Below, piece after piece: positions 7,944-18,824 of a DNA stretch of 64,000 nucleotides (its first letter is position 1; every line of letters begins with the position of its first letter). The notes beneath the pieces are model-generated. The model saw only the letters and a program-made list of their open reading frames with translations. It ran no database searches and was not told where the DNA came from. The DNA comes from Cafeteria roenbergensis. Lineage: Eukaryota; Sar; Bigyra; Bicosoecida; Cafeteriaceae. The DNA is taken from the NCBI GenBank assembly GCA_008330645.1, contig VLTN01000015.1, forward strand, positions 62,001-126,000, written 5' to 3'. The position numbers and the translations under genes are program-made.

Positions 7944-10256
7944 ATGCAGGCAGAGAGCGCGGCCCCAGTGGCGCCTGCGCCCAAGGATGCTGGGAAGCGG
8001 GCCGCCAAGGCCAAGCCGCTGCTGTTTCTGGCAATGGTCCCGGCGGAGTGGACCCTGTGGTCAGTCATCGAGGTCGGCGGCGTTCTCGGGCTCATCGCGT
8101 TCCTGCACGTCTGGGTGAGGTCTCGTGCCCGCGCGCTTTGTTGTCCGCCGAGCGCTCCGGCGCGCCTTGCGCATCTCGCACGGTCGTCGAGCTGTGGTGT
8201 CCCCGATGGCCTTCGAGTGTCGCAGATTCTGCTCGGGGACGACGGCTTCTGGTCGCACCGGCTGATTGCCGAGTGCAAGGCCAACGCGCGGTGCGCGTCC
8301 GAGCTCAAACCGGGCCAGAGCTGGCTGCCTGGGGGCCAGGTGGACCACGGCGATTCCCAGTCCCGCAGCTTCCGGCAGAGCCTCCCGCAGCTCGTCCCTG
8401 CGGCAGCCGTCATGCTCCTCGTGTCGTGGGGGGTGCGGTGGCTGTCGGGGACGGCGTGGCCAGCGTCGAGCGACAAGCGCGAGGCAACTGCCCGGAGTGT
8501 GGCGGCTCTGCCGCTGAGCGTGGTGCAGCTCTGCTGGCGCCTCGTGAGCGCCGTGGGGTTCGCGTGGCTGGTGCTGGGGTCCGAGTCGCTGCTGCTGCTG
8601 GCCGCAGTGACCGTGCACTGGGCCGTGGTCAGCGCGTGCCTCGGCGCGCAGCGCTGCGTGGGCGGCGCCCGCGCCGGCGGCTGTGCCGGCAGAGCCATGC
8701 CCTGGCTGACAACAGCAGCCGTGTGGGTGGTTGCCTGCGGCATCAAGGCGCTCGCCGAGACGCTGAAGCGCCGCATTGGCTTCTGGGTGCTCCTCGCCCC
8801 CGTGGCGGACGCGGCGGCTGCTGCTGGCGTTCCCGCCTGGGCGACCGATGCCCTGGTCCGCGGCGCCCACTGGCTAGAGGGGGGCAGGGGCTCCCTCCCC
8901 TGGTACAGCATGTACGGCCTGGTGCTGCTCCGCCTCGTGTCCTGGGGCATGGACGCCCAGTGGGCGCTGGCCCAGCGCCAGAGCCTCGTGGAGGGCGGCG
9001 AAACCGCCGCAGCGCCGAGCAAGGCCGCAGACGCCCCGGGGAGCCGAACCCGAGAGGGGGCGGACGGGCCGCTGGGCCACGCGGCCAGGGTGGCCGCAGC
9101 CCACCCGCTCGCCGCGTACGGCATCGCGCCGCTGGCCGGGGCCTCCGCCTCCGCCTCCGCCTCCGCCGCCGTCGGGGCCTCCTCTGCCCTCTCCCCCAGC
9201 GGGGGCTGCCTGGGCTGCGCGCGCCGCACCGCGGGGTCCTGGGCGGCGCTGGTCGGGTACACGCTCTACCCCCCCACCCTGGCCGCGGGCCCCGTCACCA
9301 CCTACAACGCTTGGCTCTCGCACGCCAAGCGCCCCCAGACCACGTTCGGCGCCGCCGGCCTGGCGGGCACCGTCGGCAGGGCCGTGGGCCTGGTGCTGTG
9401 CCTGGAGGCGCTGATGCAGTACGTGCCCTTCTTCTCGCTCACCAAGCACGGCGCGTACGCGGGGTTTGGCCCGCAGGCCGTGGTGCTGCTGGGCTACACG
9501 GCCATCCTGTCGCTCTGGCTAAAGTTCGCGGCCATCTGGGCGACGTTCCGCGTGTGGGCGCTGCTGGACGGGGTGGAGGTGCCCGACAACATGCGGCGCT
9601 GCGTGGCCAACAACTTCAGCCTCGTGGACTTCTGGAAGGCGTGGCACCGGTCGTACAACCTCTGGCTCGTGCGGTACCTGTACGTGCCGCTCGGCGGGTC
9701 GCGCGTGGGCGTGGTGCGCCAGGTGGCCAACACCGCGCTCGTCTTCGTCTTCGTGGCCCTGTGGCACGACGTCAACCCTGAGCTGCTCGTGTGGGGCGGG
9801 CTGGTGGGGCTCCTGTTCGTGCCTGAGTTCGCAATGCGCGCGGCGGTCGCACCTGGAGGCTGGCTCGCCTGGGTGCGCCACCGCCCCTGGTACCGGCACG
9901 CGGTGGCTCTGGTGGCAGCGTTCAATATCTTCGCCATGGTGGTTCCCAACGTGGTTGGCTACACGCGGCTGGGCGAGCGCGGGTCCGTGCGCAGCATGCT
10001 CTGGCAGCTCTTCGTCGTGGGCGGCGACGACCCAGCCGACCCCGGGGGCGCGCCCTTTTTGGTTGTCGTGTTCGTGCTGCTGGCGGCAGGGGCGCTCCTC
10101 ATGCTGTGGGTGCGCGCGGGCGAGGAGCGCCGCTATGGGGCCATCAAGGAGGCGTGGCGGGGCGAGTTCGCGCCACCGCCGCCGACTGCCGCCCAGCTCG
10201 CCGCCACGGCAGCGGTGCGCGCCTCGGCCGCGCCCGAGGACCTCAAGGACGACTGA
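7944..10256 (+). CDS. GUP1: GUP1/HHAT-type membrane-bound O-acyltransferase
   Basis: A multi-pass ER acyltransferase of the MBOAT family. The yeast member Gup1 remodels lipid on GPI anchors, and HHAT-type members acylate proteins. The start ATG 7944 (MQAESAAPV) precedes a basic stretch and the first hydrophobic segment. Family signatures are YSMYGLVLLRLVSWGMD, NNFSLVDFWKAWHRSYNLW, VRYLYVPLGG, and the active-site segment VALWHDVNPELLVWG with the conserved His. A 111-nt in-frame intron (8115-8225, GTGAGG to CGCAG, no stop) is inferred because it interrupts a helix and encodes nonsense-like residues; removing it gives 733 residues. A disordered Ala/Ser insert (about 9000-9200) lies before the second half. 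The substrate cannot be read from the sequence. Confidence 0.87.
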   Translation: MQAESAAPVAPAPKDAGKRAAKAKPLLFLAMVPAEWTLWSVIEVGGVLGLIAFLHVWVRSRARALCCPPSAPARLAHLARSSSCGVPDGLRVSQILLGDDGFWSHRLIAECKANARCASELKPGQSWLPGGQVDHGDSQSRSFRQSLPQLVPAAAVMLLVSWGVRWLSGTAWPASSDKREATARSVAALPLSVVQLCWRLVSAVGFAWLVLGSESLLLLAAVTVHWAVVSACLGAQRCVGGARAGGCAGRAMPWLTTAAVWVVACGIKALAETLKRRIGFWVLLAPVADAAAAAGVPAWATDALVRGAHWLEGGRGSLPWYSMYGLVLLRLVSWGMDAQWALAQRQSLVEGGETAAAPSKAADAPGSRTREGADGPLGHAARVAAAHPLAAYGIAPLAGASASASASAAVGASSALSPSGGCLGCARRTAGSWAALVGYTLYPPTLAAGPVTTYNAWLSHAKRPQTTFGAAGLAGTVGRAVGLVLCLEALMQYVPFFSLTKHGAYAGFGPQAVVLLGYTAILSLWLKFAAIWATFRVWALLDGVEVPDNMRRCVANNFSLVDFWKAWHRSYNLWLVRYLYVPLGGSRVGVVRQVANTALVFVFVALWHDVNPELLVWGGLVGLLFVPEFAMRAAVAPGGWLAWVRHRPWYRHAVALVAAFNIFAMVVPNVVGYTRLGERGSVRSMLWQLFVVGGDDPADPGGAPFLVVVFVLLAAGALLMLWVRAGEERRYGAIKEAWRGEFAPPPPTAAQLAATAAVRASAAPEDLKDD

Positions 10257-11143
10257 GGCTGTGGACCCTGCCATCGCGACAGGTGCTCGTGCGTCTGGCG
10301 CCTGGCGCGCGGACGAGGGGGCTGACAGCCCGCCCCTCGAATCCCCAGCCGCGTCGCGCGCGCGTGCCGCCCAAAGCAAGAGCAGTTGCAGCAGCGGCCT
10401 GGACGACGGCTGCAACTGGGCGCGAGGCCGAGCGCCAAGCACCCGAGCCAGCCGCTCCCGCGCGACGTGTCTGGATGTGTGCGCCGTGCGGCCCCACCCC
10501 AAGCCTTGCTGCGCAGCGCCGTGGGAAGCAGGCCTGCCCGGGGACGCGAAAGCCCGAGACGAGAGAGCGCGCGACATATTTGGCGCCAAGCTATTTGCGC
10601 GCGAGGAAGGATTGCAGCCCTCGCGCACACCCTTCACGCCCGGCAGTGGGTGAGCCCAGCGCGCGCCATTCCCGCGAATCGTGTCAGCCTGTGGCGGGCG
10701 CTGCCTTTGGCGCTTGGCCCCGAAGCTTGCTCAGTGTGCACGTCACGCTGGCGGCTGGCGCTGAGCCCGTGCCGGTTGGATTGCGGACTGCGCGCAGAAA
10801 TGCGGGGTCACACCGCAACCAACGCCATTGCCGCCGGGGCCCAGCCCGAATCGGCCGCACGGCAGTGCGGGTGGGTCGTGGCTTGGGCGGGGAAGAGCGC
10901 GCTTGCGGTGTCAAGTCGCACTTTCGGGTCTGTCGTCAACTTCCGAATCCCCGGCGCAACCCTGACGGTTGGCGCCCCGCCGCCTCGCCAAGCTCCGCCA
11001 CGAGCGCGGTTCGGGCGCCGCGCGGCTCACGCCGCAGCGCGCCGTTTCCCCGCCGGCCTCGCTCCCGGCCGTTCTGGTCACGAATCGCCTCGCTGCCTCG
11101 CCCGCGCCTCGCTCGTCCTCTGACCGCGCAGGCAAGTGAACCA
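10257..11143. other. Intergenic region between GUP1-type and Rh genes
   Basis: An 887-bp gap between two plus-strand genes. The frame of the Rh gene stays open through it, but the translation is Arg/Ala-rich and unlike any protein domain. I see no repeat or RNA gene. It should contain the GUP1 3' UTR and the Rh-gene promoter. Confidence 0.55.
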
Positions 11144-12712
11144 ATGGCGATGGCTGCCGCCACCGCCCACGAGAAGCGGCTGCCCCCGGCGGACAGCACC
11201 ATGATCTTCACCGTTCTGGTTGGCGGCGTCCAGCTCGCCATCGTGCTGCTCTACTGCCTCGGCGCGGACTACGGGGAGGACGCGGCCGCCGGCAGCACCA
11301 CCACCACGCCCGGCCAGACCGCCGTGTCCTACGCCATGTTCCAGGACGTCAACGCCATGATGTACCTGGGCTTCGGCTTCCTGATGTCCTTCATGTCCCG
11401 CTACACCTGGACCGCCCTCGGCGCCACCTACCTCATCGCCGCAGTGACCGTGCAGTGGAACATGCTCGTGGCCCACTTCTGGCACGACCTCGTGGCCCAC
11501 GGCACCGTCAGCAAGCTCGCCCTCTCCATCGAGACCCTCACCACGGGCAACTTCGGCGTGGCCGCCGTGCTCATCTCGTTCGGCGCGGTCATCGGCCGCG
11601 TGAGCCCCACGCAGATGATCACCATGGCAGTCTTCGAGATCATCGTCTACGGCCTGAACGAGGCCATCGGCGTGAACGTCTTCAAGGCCGTCGACATGGG
11701 CGGCAGCATGTACGTGCACATCTTCGGAGCCTTCTTCGGCGTCGCCGTCTCCTACATGGTCGGCTCGGCCAAGCACCTAGGCCGCAAGGGCACCCGCCAC
11801 GACGAGGCCATGACCTCCAAGAGCGCCTCCACCTTTGCCATGATCGGCACGCTCCTGCTCTGGATCTACTGGCCCTCCTTCAACGGCGCCCTGGCCACGG
11901 GCGCGTCGCAGCACCGCGTTGTCATCAACACCACGCTCAGCCTCTGCGGCAGCTGCGTTGCGGCCTTCATCGGATCGCGCCTCCTCCGCGGCGGCAAGTT
12001 CTCCATGGAAGACATTCAGAACGCCACCCTCGCCGGGGGCGTCGCCATCGGCTCCTCGGCCGATCTGGTCGTGCTTCCTGGCCCCGCAATCATCGTCGGC
12101 ATCGTCGCCGGCATCGTGTCGGTCACCGGCTTCGCCATCATCTCGCCCTTCCTCTCCCGCGCGTTCGACCTCGACGACACCTGCTCCGTCTTCTCGCTGC
12201 ACGGCATGCCCGGGCTCATCGGCGGCACGGCCGGAGCCATCTCCGCGGCCGTCGCCACCACGGCCAACTACGGCAGCGACGTCGTCACCGTGTTCCCCGC
12301 CCGCGCCGACGGCCGCACCGCGTCGGGCCAGGCCGCCTTCCAGGCCGCCGCGCTCTTCGTCTCGCTCGGCATGGCCGTCGCCGGCGGCCTCCTCACCGGC
12401 GCCATCCTCAAGCTCCGCGTCCTCGGCCCGCTCGACGCCGGCGCGCCCGCGGCCGCCGGCGTGGGCCTCTACGAGGACGAGCGGATCTGGGACATGGAGG
12501 ACGTCGAGTTCTCAGACCCCAACGCTCCCTACGTCGACACGGCCGCCGCTGGGCACCACCACTCGCACTCCGAGTCCCACCAGGCGCTGGCCAGCGCGTC
12601 GGCGACGGACCACGTCGAGATGTCCGAGACGCCCATGAAGCGGCCCGTGGCTGCGGCAGCAACCACGGCAGCGTCCAACGGCGATGGCCACGCCGAGGTG
12701 GCCGCCGTCTGA
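11144..12712 (+). CDS. Rh-type (Rhesus) ammonium/ammonia channel
   Basis: A 522-residue plasma-membrane channel of the Amt/Mep/Rh superfamily that conducts ammonia/ammonium and perhaps CO2. It is the Rh branch rather than the Amt branch: FQDVNAMMYLGFGFLMSF, NFGVAAVLISFGAVIGR, GGSMYVHIFGAFFG (first pore His), FAMIGTLLLWIYWPSFN, DIQNATLAGGVAIG and FSLHGMPGLIGG (second pore His) are all characteristic. About eleven to twelve hydrophobic helices can be traced. The start ATG 11144 is followed by a second Met two codons later; upstream sequence in frame is not protein-like. The C-terminal 90 residues are hydrophilic, with a His/Ser-rich patch (AGHHHSHSES), probably cytosolic. No intron is seen. A role in nitrogen uptake or excretion is inferred. 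Confidence 0.93.
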   Translation: MAMAAATAHEKRLPPADSTMIFTVLVGGVQLAIVLLYCLGADYGEDAAAGSTTTTPGQTAVSYAMFQDVNAMMYLGFGFLMSFMSRYTWTALGATYLIAAVTVQWNMLVAHFWHDLVAHGTVSKLALSIETLTTGNFGVAAVLISFGAVIGRVSPTQMITMAVFEIIVYGLNEAIGVNVFKAVDMGGSMYVHIFGAFFGVAVSYMVGSAKHLGRKGTRHDEAMTSKSASTFAMIGTLLLWIYWPSFNGALATGASQHRVVINTTLSLCGSCVAAFIGSRLLRGGKFSMEDIQNATLAGGVAIGSSADLVVLPGPAIIVGIVAGIVSVTGFAIISPFLSRAFDLDDTCSVFSLHGMPGLIGGTAGAISAAVATTANYGSDVVTVFPARADGRTASGQAAFQAAALFVSLGMAVAGGLLTGAILKLRVLGPLDAGAPAAAGVGLYEDERIWDMEDVEFSDPNAPYVDTAAAGHHHSHSESHQALASASATDHVEMSETPMKRPVAAAATTAASNGDGHAEVAAV

Positions 12713-13133
12713 TTGTCGCAAGCCTCGCGCACAGCCGGGAGCCGCGGCGGCGCGCATCGCACGCGCCCGCCACTCCCCTGGGGCCCGTATTCGACAGAAA
12801 CATGAAACTGCAAGCCGCTTCCCGGCGCGTCTTGCCTGCCTCGGATGCCCGCTCGATGCGTGTGTGCTCCGCCGCAGCTGCAAACATGGAAACTCCGCCC
12901 CGCCCGCCCGGCCTCCGCGCGTGCCGGCGCGCGATTGGCGCGGCTGCAACGCAGTTGCGCGCGCACACGGGTCAGGGTCCGACACGCGCTGCACGCCGGG
13001 GCGGGCGCTGCTGTTGCGAGCTGCGGCAGGGCTGCCGGAAAAACAAATGTGCTTCAGTGCTCTGCCTCGCGTCAAAGGCGTCACCCACTCTGAGGCGCGC
13101 CCAGCCGACCTCGGGCCCTCCTTGGGAGCGGAA
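12713..13133. other. Intergenic region, Rh gene to LCB2
   Basis: 421 bp between tandem plus-strand genes, presumably the Rh 3' UTR and the LCB2 promoter. No feature is recognised. Confidence 0.55.
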
Positions 13134-15450
13134 ATGCCCGCCACGAGGTCCTCCTCGAGCGCTCGGCGCAGGTCGACCAGGGCCCTGAGCCCGCCCGCGT
13201 CGCCAGGGGCCGCTAGCGTGCCCGCGGCGGTGCTCTCGCCGGAGGAGGCCAGCAGCGGCTCGCTTGCGGCGGCCCCCGCGCCCGCCCCCCGCGAGCAGGC
13301 CCACGACAGCGAGGGGCCCACCGCCTTCGTCGTGCTCACCACATACTTCGCGTACGCCATGCTCGTGCTGATGGGCCACATCCGGGACTTCCTCGGGCGC
13401 ATGGCTGGCTCGCGCTATCGCGTGCTCAACGGCGTCAAGGTGAGAGGGCTCAGCGAGCACGTCGCGTGGCGGCCCCCGGCCCCGCCAGCGCGGAACGGAC
13501 CTGTGCGCTCTCTGCAAGCGGGGCGGGCACGCCCCGGTCCGCGCGGTGGGGACTGCGCGGCGCTGCGGGGCGCGAGATGGTCGGGCCGTCGTTTTTTTGG
13601 TGCGCTGACCGGGCGTGATCTCGGGAGCTTCCGGCAAGTCCCGGGCTTTCCCCGGGCGCCCCGGGGGCACTCGCGGCGCCATGCGCACACGCAAGACCGA
13701 GATTCCCGCCCCCGGTGCGGCAGGGGAGGGGCCGAGCGCGCCAGGGCGGGCAAGAGTTGCGTCTGACTTCGACCGGTCTGACAGTTCAAGGCGTGGCACC
13801 GCCGAGCGCTCCGCTGCCTGCCGCCCCCCGTGCCTCGCAGGGCTACGCCCCGCTGCTGCAAGACTGGGAGAACTTCTACACGCGCCGCCTTTACCACCGC
13901 ATCCAGGACTGCTGGAACCGCCCCATCAAAGGGCCGCCCTTCTCCGCAACCATGGAGGTCATCGACCGCCGCCCGGTGCCGCGCACGTATCAGCTGGAGC
14001 CCACCGAGAAGAGCGGCAAGTTCCTCAACCTTGGGTCGTACAACTACCTCGGGTTCGCCGACGACTGGGTGGAGAGCTGCCGGGGCGCGGTGATGAAGGC
14101 CGTGGACCAGTTCAGCGTGAGCTCATGCTCCTCGGCCGTGGACATCGGCCTCACGTCCCTGCAGACGGAGCTTGAGGCCAACGTGGCCGGCTTCCTCGGC
14201 AAGGAAGCCGCCATCGTGTACTCGATGGGCTACGGCACCAACGCGGCCTCCATCCCGGCGCTCATGGGCCCGGGCACGCTCATCCTCAGCGATGCGCTCA
14301 ACCACGCCTCCATCGTCAACGGCGCGCGCCACTCGGGCGCGACCATCCGCGTGTTTCGCCACAACAACCCCGCCCACCTCGAGCAGCTTCTGCGCGAGGC
14401 CATCGTGGCCGGCCAGCCGCTCACCCGCCGCCCCTGGCGCAAGGTCCTCGTCGTGGTGGAGGGCGTGTACTCCATGGAGGGCGAGATCGCGGACCTCAAG
14501 CCCCTCGTGCGCGTCGCCAAGCGCTACAAGGCGTACGTCATGTGAGTTGGGTTTGCAGGGCCGCTGGGCCGCCGCCCGACGACGTCGCTGCTCCTGCATC
14601 CGGCGGTCAGGGCGCACCCGCCCCCAGCCAGGTGGCTGGCGCCTTGGCCGCGCCGCCCAGTGCCCCGAACCACCCTCGCACGCAGAGACGTGCGTTCTTG
14701 CGACGCGCCCCGGCGACCCAACGCCCGGCCCCGCGCGACCGCCACCGCCACCGCCACCGCCACCGCCACCGCCACCGCCACCGCCACCGCCCCGGCGCCC
14801 GCGTGAGCAAGCCCCCCCCCGGTTCCCGCCCCCGCAGGCTGGACGAGGCGCACAGCATCGGCGCGCTCGGCAAGACCGGCCGCGGCGCCTGCGAGCACTG
14901 CGGCGTGGACACTGCGGACGTGGATGTGATGATGGGCACCTTCACCAAGAGCTACGGCGCAATGGGCGGGTACATCGCGGGCTCCAAGGAGCTCATCGAC
15001 TACCTGCGCCAGAACTCCTCCGGCAGCGTGTACGGCACAGCAATGTCGCCTGTGGTGGTGGCGCAGGTGCTGCGCGCCTTTGAGATCATCGAGGGCCGCG
15101 ACGGCACCGACACGGGCGCTCGCAAGCTGCAGGCCATCAAGGACAACGCCAACTACTTCCGCTCCCGCCTCGAGGACATGGGCTGCGAGCTCCTCGGCCA
15201 GAAGGACTCCCCCGTGGTGCCGCTCATGCTCTACAACCCCGGAAAGATTGCCGCCTTTTCTCGCGAGTGCTACAAGCGGGGCCTCGCGGTCGTCGTCGTG
15301 GGCTTCCCCGCCACCTCCCTCATCGAGTCCCGAACCCGCTTCTGCATCAGCGCCGGCCACACCCGCGAGGACCTGGACCTGGCCCTCGAGCGCATCGAGG
15401 AGGTCGTCGACCTGCTCCGCCTCCGCTACCGCAAGCGCTGGATGGGATAG
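13134..15450 (+). CDS. LCB2: Serine palmitoyltransferase subunit 2 (LCB2), 3 exons
   Basis: The PLP-bearing subunit that condenses L-serine with palmitoyl-CoA to 3-ketosphinganine, the first step of sphingolipid synthesis at the ER. Inferred exons are 13134-13439, 13841-14541 and 14838-15450, giving 539 residues. An N-terminal disordered region leads into a membrane helix (about residues 64-83) and GHIRDFLGR, as in the family. Exon 2 carries [31 protein letters not shown] and the aminotransferase core. Exon 3 starts inside the [11 protein letters not shown] motif and contains the PLP lysine in GTFTKSYGA. Intron 1 is 401 nt. Intron 2 (296 nt) has a CCGCCA hexamer repeat and a 9-base C run just before the acceptor. 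The LCB1 partner is not in the window. Confidence 0.95.
14740..14791 (+). repeat. CCGCCA hexanucleotide repeat inside LCB2 intron 2
   Basis: About eight near-perfect CCGCCA units lie within the inferred 296-nt second intron, upstream of a C run and the acceptor. Confidence 0.85.
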
Positions 15451-16150
15451 TGCCGGTCGCCGCTGCCCGGCGCCCTGCCTTGTGCTCACCACGGCCCGCC
15501 GCCGCCGCCCGCGATTCCGCGCTCGCGCGCGCTGGCGACTCCCACAGCCCCTGTCCTGCCCTGAAGCTGCGTTCCGCTTTGCGGCGTTGATGTGACTGCC
15601 CCCACGGACCGCCCGCCATGCCCGTGCGGCGCCGTGCTCCGTGACTGTGTGCGTCGCTTGCCTGCAAGCGCGGATCGCGCAATCCGCGACTCTGCCCGGC
15701 CCGGGCTCCGCCAGCCTGCGCGCCCACTCCCTGACCAGGCCACCACGCCCGCACAGTGTTTGCTCGGGAAGGCGCGTCAAGGCTTCGCTGCCTGCTTTCG
15801 CCTCGGTCGGCTCGCGTGGGCGTGCTTCCGCGCGTCTCGAGGCCAACGTGTGCGCGTGCTTTGCGCTCGCGCTCGCGCTTGCGCTTGCGGGGCGGGGCGG
15901 GTGATGTTGCGGTCTTGCGTTGGTTGGCGAGCAGGGGGGGGGGGGGGGGGAAGATTGGTGAACGGGGAACGGCCCCGATGACCCGGGCCAGGCCTGACCG
16001 CGGGGGTCGGCTCTGCCGCAAGGGAGGGCCAGCGGGGCGAAACACAGCAGGCGCGGGGGTCGCACGGCACAGCGCGCGGCGCGGCGCAGCGGGGCGCAGC
16101 GCGGCGCACGGCCGGGGCCGCCGGGCCAGGCACCCGGTGTCCGGGGCCGA
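15451..16150. other. Convergent intergenic region, LCB2 / CCT5
   Basis: 700 bp between two convergent stop codons. It contains a 17-base G run at 15934-15950, which is C on the CCT5 sense strand, and G/C-rich short-period sequence near 16060-16110. I see no coding frame or RNA gene. Confidence 0.6.
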
Positions 16151-18196
16151 TCAGAAGTAATCGTGCGGGGCGATGACGTCATCGATCTTGAGGATCATCT
16201 TGACGAGCTGGGTGGCGAGCATGAGCTGCTGCTGCTTGCCGATGAGGGTCTCGAACACGTTCTGGGTGCGCATGTCCGCGGTGCCGGCCATCATGCAGTC
16301 CACGCCGATGAAGGGGTTGTCCTCCTTGATCTGCGTGGCCTTGACCTCGCTGAGGGTGGTGATGGGGCTGAGGCCGCTGTTCTCGGCGAGGGCCATGGGG
16401 ACGTCGTCGAGCGCGTCGGCGAAGGCGCGCACCGCGTACTGCTCGGTGCCGGAGAAGCTCTCAGCGGCACGGCCGACGGCCACGGAGCAGCTGACCTCGG
16501 CAGAGCCGCCGCCGTAGACGATGCGGTTGTCCTTGATGAGGTTGCGCGTGACGCACATGGCGTCGTGGAGGGAGCGCTTGACCTCGTCGATGAGCATGCG
16601 GTTGCCCCCGCGCACGAGCACGGTGACGGCCTTGGTGTTGGCGCACTCCTCGATCACGAGCATGCGGGCCGAAGTGGTGCCGAAGCCGACCTCCCTGACG
16701 ACGGCGGCCTTGCCGAGCTTGTCGGCGGTGAGCTCCTCGAAGCGGGGGACGATGCGGCCGCCGGTGGCGATGGCAATGAGCTCGAGCTCCACGCCGCCCA
16801 CCCAGCGCACGGCCGGGAGCTTGTTGCGGAGGAGGAGGTGGTTGGCCTCGTCGTCGAAGCCCCACTGGCAGACGACCATGTTTGCGCCGGAGTCGAGCAC
16901 CTGCCTGATCATGCGGTCAAAGTATGCGCGCTCCGCCTCCGCCAGCTTGGCATAGGCCTCGGGGGTGGTGATGTCGAGGCGGTGCTTGGTCTTGGGCTTG
17001 GGGGGCTCGAAGGGCGCGGTGAGGATGGCGATGCGGGCGTCCTTGACGAACTTGGGCATCTGCGGGTGGGAGAAGTCCTTGTCGATGACCACGCCGCGAA
17101 TGAGCTCCGTGTCCTCCATCTTGCCGCCCGCCTTGCCCTCCACCTTGATGAGGTCGAAGTTGACGTCACGGCGCTCGAGGTCCGCGACGGAGAGGACCGC
17201 GTCCACGGCGATCTGCGCCATTTCGCGCTTGTGCTTGTTCACGATCTTGGAGGAGAGCGTGGTCATGGCGGTCAGCACCAGGGGCTCCAGCTTGTCCGCG
17301 GAGAACTCCACGCGCTCCGAGATCTTGGCGAGGTGGTCCACCGCGATGGAGCAGGCCTCCTCGAAGCCGTCCGCGATGCGCACCGGGTGGATGCCCCGGT
17401 CGAGCAGGTGCTCTGCCTGCTCGAGCAGCGCACCAGCGAGGACAACCACGCCGGTGGTGCCGTCGCCGATCTCGTCGTCCTGCGACGTGGCAAGCTCCAC
17501 GATGAGCTTGGCAACCTCGTGCTCCACCTGCAAGCGCTGGAGGATGGTGGCCCCGTCGTTCGTGATGGTCACCTCGCCGTCCGGCGACACCATCATCTTG
17601 TCCATGCCGCGGGGGCCGAGCGACGTGCGAAGGATGCTCGTCACGGTGCGCGCGGCCATGATGTTAGCCTGCGACGACGGGTTGTGTCGTGGGCGGGGGG
17701 AGGGGTGCAGCATGGACAGCAAAGGGAGTGCGGAGCGCCAGACCAGCAAAGTTTGCGCCGCCTTGCTCGCACGCGGCGCGGCGTGGGCAGGCCTCGGACG
17801 AGAGGATTATGCTGGCGACGGGACCACTTCGATGCGCAAGGCCCACGGACCTTGCGGTCCAAGCTGGTCCCGTCGAGGCGCAAGGATGCCGAGGGGCAAG
17901 CCAGAGTTTGAACCAACGGCGCCGCCGCGCCCGGCCCGGCCCCACGGGACCGCCTCCGCCGCGCTGGCGCGCCCCCATCCATTGCGAACGACAGCGCGAT
18001 CCGCTTGGCCGGGTGAGTCGGTGTGCTGTCCCGCTCGCGGCCGAGGGCGTGGGCAAACGGCGCGGATGACGATGGCTGGGGCGCAAGCCGGTTGGGCGCT
18101 CACCTTCTGCGCCTCCAGGCCCTTGATGCGGGACTTGGACTCCTGCTCCCGCATCAGGATGAAAGGCCTCCCATACTCATCAAAGACGAGCGACAT
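16151..18196 (-). CDS. CCT5: Chaperonin CCT/TCP-1 epsilon subunit, 2 exons
   Basis: A subunit of the cytosolic eight-membered ring chaperonin that folds tubulin and actin. Exon 1 (18196-18104, 31 residues) reads [14 protein letters not shown]..., the epsilon-type N-terminus. Exon 2 (17668-16151) completes a 536-residue protein, the normal length. Signatures in order are [41 protein letters not shown] with the ATPase Asp, [15 protein letters not shown] (epsilon-like), [16 protein letters not shown]-type apical residues, and the terminal region [15 protein letters not shown]. The 435-nt intron has a GTGAG donor and CAG acceptor in phase 0. A 12-base C run (sense strand) lies a few bases upstream of the start codon. 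Confidence 0.96.
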
Positions 18197-18824
18197 CCTG
18201 AGGGGGGGGGGGGCAAAACGTCGTGCAGCGGGGGCAGACAAACATAAACGCGGTTGTGCCGCCTCGCCAAAGGAAAACGGTGAAGGCCAACAACCCTCCG
18301 CGGCAATCGCGGCTGCGCGAGCCGCCCCGGGCCTTGCGCAGGACCCCGCTGCGCCCAAAAGGCTGCCCGCCCGCCGACCCCTCGGATCCCGTCGAGGGCG
18401 CCGGGCGGGCGCGCTGCCGTCGGCCGCCGCGAGCTCGGCAAGCCCCGCGCAGCCGTGCCAAGCAGCCCCTCTCTTTGGAACAGCCGCCAGGCCCGCCCCG
18501 CCACGGCGCCACGATGGCTGCGGGCCAGGCGCGGCGCGGCCAAGCAATGCGCAACCCCGGGCACGTTCGCTCACTTGCCTCGCCCGCTGGTGCCTCTCGC
18601 GGCTTCCGCGGGGCGCCCCGAATTACGGCAGGGCCGCTTTGAACCGCCAAGCCCTAGCTCTGCCAAGCGAATGGGTGGGCACGCCCGCCGCCCCGCTGGC
18701 GGCCGCCGCGGCGCACGCGCACACGCAACTACTGCGGCTTTGTGTGGAAAGGGGTGGCACTGGGCGGTGGCACGAGCGTTGCCTTCTTCGCGGCGTCGTG
18801 CGGCTGCCAAACGGCCGAATCGGC
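18197..18824. promoter_or_regulatory. Divergent intergenic region, CCT5 / hypothetical
   Basis: 628 bp between divergent start codons. It begins with a G run at 18202-18213 on the plus strand. No other motif is recognised, and the promoter assignment is positional. Confidence 0.4.

Noticed and set aside
10106-11143. N-terminal extension of the Rh channel by 346 codons
   Set aside because: Open frame only. The extension is Arg/Ala/Pro-rich, overlaps the GUP1-type coding end, and no Rh protein has such an N-terminus.
16163-17911. 582-codon plus-strand frame opposite CCT5, rich in Asp/Gly/Val/His
   Set aside because: A mirror of the conserved CCT5 coding strand. GC-rich third positions suppress stops on the opposite strand.
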